Shown piece after piece: positions 56,196-64,000 of a stretch of 64,000 nucleotides of DNA. Source of the DNA: Apostichopus japonicus (taxonomy: Eukaryota > Echinodermata > Holothuroidea > Aspidochirotida > Stichopodidae); contig NC_092575.1 of NCBI RefSeq assembly GCF_037975245.1, forward strand, positions 11,566,501 to 11,630,500, written 5' to 3'. The position numbers and the translations under genes were made by a program. How positions within the stretch are numbered: the first letter of the stretch is position 1; each line of letters starts with the position of its first letter. The notes under the pieces were generated by a model that ran no database searches, was not told where the DNA came from, and was given only the letters and a program-made list of their open reading frames with translations.

Positions 56196-56964
56196 CAAGG
56201 GCGGCGGAACCGGGGGGCACAGGGGGCACGTGCCCCCCCCCCACTTTTCCTCAGGTTAAAAATGTGCCCTTTTTCTACATAAAAATTTGAAAATAAAAAA
56301 AGAGTTTACAAAGCGAAACCCACGTCGAATGAAATATTTCGGGAAGTTTTAAATGTTAACTACCACAGGCGTAGAAGCCCAATTTATTGGGGGGGGGGGG
56401 GGGCTGTAACGACTTGCCCGAAAAATATTACCAAAATTTTTCAACATGTTAATGTGCATATCATATAGGCATGCGTTGGTTATTACATCGCATGCCAATA
56501 ACATACAATCATTTGCCGTGTTATAACCCTTCCAAATTGGTTATAATTATTGGGAAAGTCGTTACAATAATAATGATCATAATAATATCACTTTAACCAT
56601 TGAAAAAAAACATAGAAAATTATTTTTCTTTCAGTATTTTGACATATTTCATTTGCTTTCATGCATGTATCGATCGCGTGTGCAGGGACTTGGACTTTAT
56701 AATGATTTCACCTCATTTTGTCTTTTTCCTTGTTTCCCAATTTGCACATTAGATATTTTAGTGCTAGTATGCATTGTTTCCTTGAGGGGTGGGGGGGGGG
56801 GGTAGGGATGATGGAGTGATGTGTATACGCAAATAAGATAATACAATAACAGTTATAAAGGGTACTAAATATCAGGCTGCATCAGTCCAATCGAATTTCT
56901 GCAAAGTGCCCTTCGACGTTGGTGCCCCCCCCACCCCAGATTAAAAGTGCTTCCGCCGCCCTTG
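56196..56964. mobile_element. hAT-like non-autonomous element 2 (769 bp), 8-bp target duplication
   Basis: Same termini as element 1 (CAAGGGCGGCGGAACC / CTTCCGCCGCCCTTG). Flanks are GGTTCAAC on both sides (56188-56195 and 56965-56972). It shares the left part of the nested CATAGGCG element but lacks its right part, and has no 261-bp MITE. An independent insertion. Confidence 0.9.
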
Positions 56965-57194
56965 GGTTCAACAATATAATATTACCATGTGTGGACTGAA
57001 AGTCATGTTCTTTCGTATCACCGAGAGAATACCGTACATGATGTGTATATATTCATCCGAGTTATAATAGCAGGGAACGCCCTAAGTACAAGATGGAACA
57101 GTTAAATATGTTGTCATTTTATTGAGAAATTTAGAACAACAATAACCAATAGACCTTATACAGGTCCTCTTTTGTATGTATAGTAGAATCTTAC

Positions 57195-57247
57195 CTGGGT
57201 CTTTATTTTCAGGGTCATGTGAAAGCAGAAAGAAGCGACGCCGACAA
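57195..57247 (-). CDS. Ceramidase exon with catalytic S..CFH motif
   Basis: The acceptor TTTCTTTTTGCAG and donor CAG/GTAAGA bound 53 bp, which read VGVASFCFHMTLKIKTQ after a split codon. The Ser and His of the family motif (GSWCFHMTLKYEMQ in human ACER3) are kept. In human ACER3 this His is a zinc ligand. Ends in phase 0. Confidence 0.8.
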
Positions 57248-57392
57248 CTGCAAAAAGAAAGGTAGATTTGTAAGAAAAGGGTCAACAGAAACAAAGTAGG
57301 ACCTGAATTTAAAAAAAAAACAAGTTTATGACAGAACAGAATATTAATATATATGTGAATATATACGTGAATATATATATGAATATATATTT

Positions 57393-57439
<47 letters not shown>

Positions 57440-58237
57440 TGGTATATTTGTTTACTTCAACGCATGATAGCTGCACCTCGGGGATAGGTTTACCTGACAC
57501 CAGGTAAACCTAAGTCTAGGGGCTTCTTGTTCAATCAATTTCACTTCCTTTGAGGAATGATTATTTCGAGTTAAGAGAAAACCTCATAAACTTTTCAATT
57601 CCGAAGTTACAATAAAAAAATCGTTCATTTAAAGGGTAAAATTTCCCCTCAAAAGTGGAGGTAATTCCGAAGGGTATATAACAGAATTACGAACATGGTA
57701 TATATGTTGATCCCAACTTTACATCTCGATTTTGACCAAATGCGGCTATATATAGTTCCGAAACTTAAAGGTTCCTCTAATTACACTGAAATCTTCGTAA
57801 TTGTACTTTTTCTTCCATTAATTTTGGATATTTAAGAAAAAAAGAGTTTCTATTTTAACTGGCAAATTTACACGTAACGAAACAACGCCCCCACACATAA
57901 GCAGTTCTTTCTGTGTTCGGTGGCAGGGCAGTCGATCGGATCGTATCGTTGCTATCCCGATAGCCTACATTCAACGTTACTTTATGTGGCCTAGCAATGT
58001 AGTCTACAAAGGAAAGTGCCGCAGGTTACCGTAAACGTTGCCCATTTGAAGTTGGCTTTTGGACTTTGGTGCAGTATATGCATTGTAAGTAAATTCCTTA
58101 AAAGTGTTCCGGATATATTAATAACATTTAGAGTAAATACCCTCATGCTGAACACAAATAAATTAAGACCATGGTTAGAGTTAGAGTAGACTAGCCTAGG
58201 CCTAACGTTAGCCCTAAATTGGACCTATCAGTATTAC
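57248..58237. other. Ceramidase intron or upstream region, no exon found
   Basis: Contains a TA/GAATATA tract (57345-57434) and otherwise AT-rich sequence. Confidence 0.5.
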
Positions 58238-60399
58238 CCCAGCAAAAAATGTACCCTAATTTTACCGCGGTAAACTATGGTAAATGTGTGGTAAATGGGG
58301 TAAATGTGTGGTAAAATTGTGGTAAAATAAACTGTGGTACATTTACCGCAGTTTTACCATGGTATTACCGCGGTAAAAGTATGGTAAAAGTGCGGTACAT
58401 TTACTGCGGTAAATTTACCGCAGTTTTACCATGGTATTACCGCGGTAAAAGTATGGTAAAAGTGCGGTACATTTACTGCGGTAAATTTACCGCAGTTTTA
58501 CCATGGTATTACCGCGGTAAAAGTAGGGTAAAAGTGCGGTACATTTACTGCGGTAAATTTACCACAGTTTTACCATGGTATTACCGCGGTAAAAGTGCGG
58601 TACATTTACTACGGTAAATTTACCACAGTTTTACCATGGTATTACCGCGGTAAAAGTGCGGTACATTTACTACGGTAAATTTACCACAGTTTTACCATGG
58701 TATTACCGTGGTAAAAGTAGGGTAAAAGTGTGGTACATTACTACGGTAAATTAACCATAGCTTTACCATGATATTACTGGAGTAATTAAGTAGGGTAAAT
58801 TTATATGGTACATAAACTACATAGGTGAAATTCCTACAATTGTGCCATGATTAACCACAGTAAAATTAGGGTAAAACTATACAGTGCAATTATACTATGG
58901 TAAATTTACCATAATTGTACCATGATTTTACCACAGTAGAACATATATGGGTCACACTATGAAACATGATGGTACATTTACAGCAATTTTTGCATGATTT
59001 TGTCCCACATTTTTGCAATACTGATAAGACAAACCTTTTGCCAGCTTATGTTCTACTCATATCTTAATGTTGGCAATATAAATTACCTGTGGATATGAGT
59101 TGAATTAAGAAGAGAGACCAACTGCTATTCTTATATGTTATAGTATGCATCTCTTTTCCTAAAAAAAACAGTAGATATATACATAGAGAATTCCTTCATG
59201 CAATCCCTGATAAATTTGAGAGGAGACAACATTTAATTCTTTTTTCATCATGAGGGAGAACCTAAATGCCTTTAAAATGAAAAAAGAACTATATAAACTT
59301 GCACACATAAGGCATAGCTTCTGTGCCTCAACACTGAACACACAAAAATTGACCAATCAGTGTCCTCAGATTTGGGTATTCTCTTTCAGGTCCATTAAAT
59401 GACATGACAAGTCTATGTATCGTATCTACAATGTACCTTCTTCATTTAAACCAAGTCTTTGAGGAAAATTGGAGATCAAAAGTCCAATCTGGACTACCAG
59501 TTAAGTCTAAAGAAGATAGTCAGGAATCATACCAGCTAGGGTTATTGAAATTCAACAAAGCTTTCTCATGTGTGAAACCTCCATGGATTTGATGAATTAA
59601 AAACTGTTCATGCTACAACTGTGGACTCACATGTCAGGCATACACCCATTACAATAAGGGTAAAGGCATATTGCCAAATTATGATACAATACACTAATGG
59701 GTGAAATTCAAAGAAATTTATGGTGGACATTCTGATTGAAATTAGGACAAAATTATGCTCAATGTGAGGTAAAACTGTCCTACAATTAGTGTAAAATCCT
59801 GCTAAACTGAGGTAAAACTAAAGTAAAAGCGTAGTAAATCTACGGTAAAACCATGGTAAAATTGGGGTAAAAGAACGGTAAAGCGTGGTAAAAGTATGGT
59901 AAATTTGTGGTAAAACTAAGGAAAAAGCCTGGTAAATATACGGTAAAATTGGGGTAAAAGAACAGTAAAACTGTGGTAAATTTAGGGTAAAAGTGTGGTA
60001 AATCTACGGTAAAACCATGGTAACCTTGGGGTAAAACCATGGTACACTGTGGTAAAAGCATGGTAAAAGTATGGTAAATCGAGGTAAAACTAAGGAAGAG
60101 CGTGGTAAATATGCGGTAAAATTGGGGTAAAAGAACGGTAAAACTGTGGTAAATTTGGGGTAAAAGTGTGGTAAAAGTGTAGTAAAAGTGCGGTAAAAGT
60201 ATGGTAACAGCGTGGTAAATTGCGGTAAAAGTGAAATAAAGCTATGGTAAATTTGTGGTAATTTACTGCGGTAAACCGCGGTTTACCGCGTCCATAGGGC
60301 CAAAACACCGCGGTAATGTACAACAAATTTACCACGGTTTTACCGTGGTAAAATTGTGATATGTTACCGCGGTAAATTTGAGGTAAATTTTTTCCTGGG
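58238..60399. mobile_element. Inverted-terminus element built of GGTAAA palindromic repeats
   Basis: The left end CCCAGCAAAAAATGTACC and the right end GGTAAATTTTTTCCTGGG are inverted copies, and TTTTACCGCGGTAA lies next to both. The left subterminal block (58260-58960) is a tandem array of a 72-bp unit containing TTTACCGCAGTTTTACC and ATGGTATTACCGCGG; the right block (59750-60370) is a looser GGTAAAA repeat. The middle (58960-59750) is unique with no transposase. The target duplication is unresolved (possibly AC). Confidence 0.65.
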
Positions 60400-63300
60400 A
60401 CCGGCTATGGTAAATCACAGCTGCCTGCTACTGCCTTTGCTGATACTCGGAATATAAATGTGATTCATAAATTAAAGTATATACTTGTAACAGACTGGTC
60501 AACCTACACATTTTGCAGCCTGGTGATCTTCCAGATCTTTTAAAGTAAAGGCTTAATAATTGACGCACCTCCAAATATTACTAGGCCTACTAGTACTAGG
60601 CTACTATTACTATATACTAGCCTACTACTACTGTAGCTAGTACTAGCAACTATACAGCAGGCAACCATAACTTTTTGCAGCCAAGCAGAGTTAAATATTT
60701 CATGAGTTTGAATCCATTTCAGGTATTTGCTAATCAAATTGTTTCTGTGCATGTTTTGGGGCATTTGGAAATCTTACTCCCTAAAAATAACCAAAATTAC
60801 CTCAATATAATACCACTAATCTCTGGGACCTGACCTTTCTGAAGTTAGAGGCTCAGAGCATAGCAAACAGCATCCAAAGATAATGGATGTTTACTTAGGC
60901 CTTCACTACAGTAAGCTCATCGACAGATGTGTCAATTTAGGAGTATGAAAGAACTTGCATTCGTGCGATGCAATTTTGAACCATTTCACAAAATATAAAT
61001 CTTTGGGTATGTCTCAATCTCTCTGACATAAAATAAGGCAGTCAGAAAGTCACAACTCCACAAAAACAGATACACAAGCAAACGGAACACTACAGTAAAA
61101 GAAAGGGCCTGACAGATTCCATAAACGAGTTACAAAAGTAAACAATGTGAAAACGTTTGCCGTCTCAGTACAATATTCATCCCCACAATATTCTCTATAT
61201 GTGTTAGTGTGCATCACTAAGCCCTGTGCGTACAGTAGTAGTGGTGTGTCATTGGTTCTGATTCAGAGAACTAAGTCACACAGGGCCTCAGTGTAGCAGT
61301 GTACAACCATTTTTTGTACTGTAACATGAGTTTTTTCCCCCTGCACCTATGGGATGAATCATGGCTGAAGGTAAACAATTGAGTATTCATTTTAGAATAA
61401 CAACGCAATCATGGCTAAGTAATTTAGGCATTTTGATATTAACGTTATGATGTGGGTAGTGTTAATAGTGCTGAAGTAATAGCTTGATCAAAAGTATTCC
61501 TCAAAGTCCCACAATGCCTTCACAGGGTGACCTACTGTACAGTCACTTGAGCACTTAGGAGTTTTTGCAAAAAGAGCAAATTCCTTGTCCAATATTGCTA
61601 GGTTTGATCCATAACGGAGTCCCATAACAGAAAAACACAGTCTGTGATATATCAATGGAAAAGTGTAAAGATTCAATGTAACATATTTAAAAGGATTAGA
61701 GTATGTTGAAAAACCACCAGCTATGCATTTTAAGGAAATAAACAGTACCTCATTGAACCTTGCATTGTGTTCACACTAATGAGTTATGAAATTGTTATCA
61801 GTGTCTTCATCATTAAAAGCTATTAATTAGTTTGATCAATGGTCTCACATATTAGTGCAATCACAGAGGTTAAATTTCAATCAGGTTATAATGCCAAGGG
61901 AATCCAGACCTACTTCATAAAAAATAAAAAATAAATTCATGGCTCCTATAAAAATCATTCATGATAAAAACCAGCATACATACAGTATGTGCAACTAAAG
62001 TAGATTCATATTGGGTATCATGTCCAAATAAAAGCTCTTGATTGTATTCAGTTTTCATACTTTTAAAAATGACCATCTGTGTGCAGTAATTTGGTGTTAG
62101 TAAGTAACATGAAAAATGCACAAGACTAATGTTCAACAGGCACTAGATAGTTCTCATGTCCATAGCACAAACCAGGGAGTTGTTCCATTACAACTCCCTG
62201 CACGAACAGGCTATTATGATCAGAGTTGTTATGGAACAAATAAAACTCCCTTGTATGATGTTAGAACTGTACTGTGTGACAAAACACTTATATGCATACA
62301 TGTGGTAACATGTTGCTATGATCCGATACTAGCTGGTTGGGTGTATAAATAGATCACCATTATGCAAACTGCACTGCACATGGTTTCCATTATGTAATAA
62401 GTTTCATTTTATGAATTTGTCAATCTGACATGTATGCTACTGTATATGTGTAGGCTGCATGTACAACTTATTGTATCTTAATAATATACAGCAAAAAACT
62501 ATTGAGAACTGTGATAAACAACATTTTCAAAGTGACAGTTGGGGATCTAAAAAGACCACTGAAAGCCTTCTGTAGCGATATAACATGATACTAAACATTA
62601 TATATCTCTGCAAGCTAGTGTACCCTGCTTTGAGACGCATGGTTTAAATAAGGTTTTCACAAGTTTGCCCTGTTGACCCAACCACTGGCCTAGACATACC
62701 AATAAATAGATCTATCCACGCTTCAAATTGAGTTTTCACAATTTGACCATTTTTACCTAAATTACCTTTGACCTTCACCAAAAACAATAGGCTTCTTGTA
62801 CTTGTGATACATCTATACATACTGTACCAACCATGAGATCTGTCCAATAAAGCTTACTGTCATGAGAAACTGTGTTTTGCAAGCTAGGATCACAAACACA
62901 GTACTCCTACCAATGCACACGCACACATATGCCATCGTGAGTGGAAAGTTTCAACATCATTGAAACCAAACATTAAAAATGAACTCAGTCATAATGCCAA
63001 AGTCTGTGTACACGAGTAGTCCTGAGCTTAAACCCCAAATGATAGGTTGAGGGACTAAATGTACCGGTATACATAGTCTAGGGTGCATGCAATTTTTTAG
63101 TAAATGAACTGCATGCGGGGTGAGGCATTGAACCATGCATGAATACTCAGTCAATCTCTTGAAGTGATTGCATGCTAAATTCCTGGGTACAACTTACATA
63201 CCAAATAATAGATCAATATTCAAACTTAGTAGTGTGGCATTTTTCTCAATTGTTGCATATGCGGTTTCCATGAAAAAAGTGATAGCTAAATTAACTAAAC

Positions 63301-64000
63301 TGACATGAATATTGGACAACATGTACACTAAGTATTGACATCAAATAGGGAACTGCACTGTCAAGACTTCCACTTGCAATTTATGAAACAATTATCTGGA
63401 CTTATTTATGTTCATTCTCTTGTCAGAAAAGATGGCTCAAATTTGGCACAATTTGAGGAATGCATGAATGCAGAATGAGAACACCACAGCAGATATGCTC
63501 CACTTTATTGCAAGAAGTACAGGGCTGCAATTTCAAGGTCGACACAGGATATCAAAATACTGTAACTTTGAGCTGCTGGTTCATGCTGACCATGGGATGC
63601 AGAGAGAAATGGCTTATATGGAAATAAGGAGCTCCCACAAGCATATATTGCAAACATCCCAGTTGTCTTTAATATTCAGTAAGTATTGACTGTGAGATAT
63701 ATTTTAAGTCCCTATGACCTGAAGTTAGTATTCTAAAGTCTTCCCTTTAATATCCTCTAAGTCTGATCAACACACACTATACATAATATAAATTTACTGT
63801 ACTAAGTTTCAACACGAACAAAGATGATGAAAATTTGCTGTTTATTTTCAAAAACTGTAAACGATCTAAGGCAACGGCTAACAAAGTAATGTAAGAAAGA
63901 CTTTCCACTTCCCACCAAGTCCACTGCCAAACCTTTTGGTTTACTTTGCTACTTCCACCATCATAGAATGTTATCCGAATTGAAATGACTTTATGTGTAG
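60400..64000. other. No gene recognised
   Basis: AT-rich, few homopolymer runs, no microsatellites and noticeably fewer repeats than the rest. No ceramidase N-terminal exon was found. Palindromic motifs at 62173-62253 are listed separately. Frames under 80 codons have no domain signal. Confidence 0.5.
62173..62253. repeat. Pair of CAGGGAGTTGT palindromes
   Basis: 62173-62200 has arms CAGGGAGTTGT / ACAACTCCCTG around CCATT-like centre. 62221-62253 (AGTTGTTATGGAAC..AACTCCCTTG) is a decayed relative. Both resemble 4643-4668. Confidence 0.6.

Larger units (their letters stand above)
44689..57247 (-). pseudogene. Alkaline ceramidase (ACER3-like) gene, probably decayed; six exons seen
   Basis: Alkaline ceramidases are multi-pass ER/Golgi hydrolases that cleave ceramide to sphingosine and fatty acid. 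Minus-strand exons at 57195-57247, 52816-52868, 48894-49011, 46286-46341, 45158-45259 and 44689-44774 align in order with residues from the CFHMTL motif to the HAWWH motif. All have GT-AG junctions, and phases match except at the last join. Lesions: an in-frame TAA in 46286-46341, a one-base frame conflict in 44689-44774, and Phe in place of the first His of HAWWH. N-terminal exons lie to the right (not found up to 64000) and the C-terminal exon is not found. Assembly errors are the alternative to pseudogenisation. Confidence 0.75.

Overview
The window reads as nuclear DNA of an animal, most likely a marine invertebrate deuterostome; an echinoderm such as a sea cucumber is my low-confidence guess. 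Reasons: short exons with GT-AG junctions, phase-1 immunoglobulin (Ig) exons, an alkaline ceramidase exon series, BEL/Pao and LINE retroelement remnants, tRNA- and U2 snRNA-headed short repeats, many hAT-like non-autonomous transposons, and very long TA, CATA and poly-G/C tracts. Nothing looks prokaryotic. Most long open frames are translations of microsatellites or repeats.

Left third (1-23750): a tandem array of an Ig-superfamily membrane-receptor gene. Only the last two exons of copy A lie in the window (192-693). Copy B looks complete in eight phase-1 exons (10555-19061): signal peptide, about five Ig domains, a short linker, one transmembrane helix and a short tail. The 3' flank of copy A (1 to about 7930) reappears after copy B (18369 to about 23693). 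The two flanks differ by clean insertions in one copy or the other: a LINE 3' end, a satellite plus tRNA-SINE block, a terminal-inverted-repeat element with a hammerhead-like core, and an insertion exactly at the stop codon.

Middle (23750-44000): gene-poor. It holds a possible Ig-domain fragment, a third U2-headed repeat, a diverged duplication, a duplicated segment split by a TAA-repeat retroelement, a degenerate array with periodic RFX/X-box-like palindromes (32190-33215), a decayed BEL/Pao retrotransposon (37059-41074), a tandem repeat and a 460-bp CATA microsatellite.

Right part (44689-57247, minus strand): six exons of an alkaline ceramidase (ACER3-like) gene with good splice sites. One exon has an in-frame stop, another appears frameshifted, and a metal-ligand histidine is replaced, so this copy looks like a pseudogene unless the sequence has errors. 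Its introns are full of repeats: hAT-like elements with exact 8-bp target duplications, nested elements, and a transposon-like element that splits a 42-bp minisatellite in register. Beyond it (58238-60399) lies a transposon-like element built of GGTAAA-type palindromic repeats; 60400-64000 shows nothing I can identify.

The two gene loci have no evident functional link. The window's main story is receptor-gene duplication and transposon-driven divergence beside a decaying lipid-enzyme gene.
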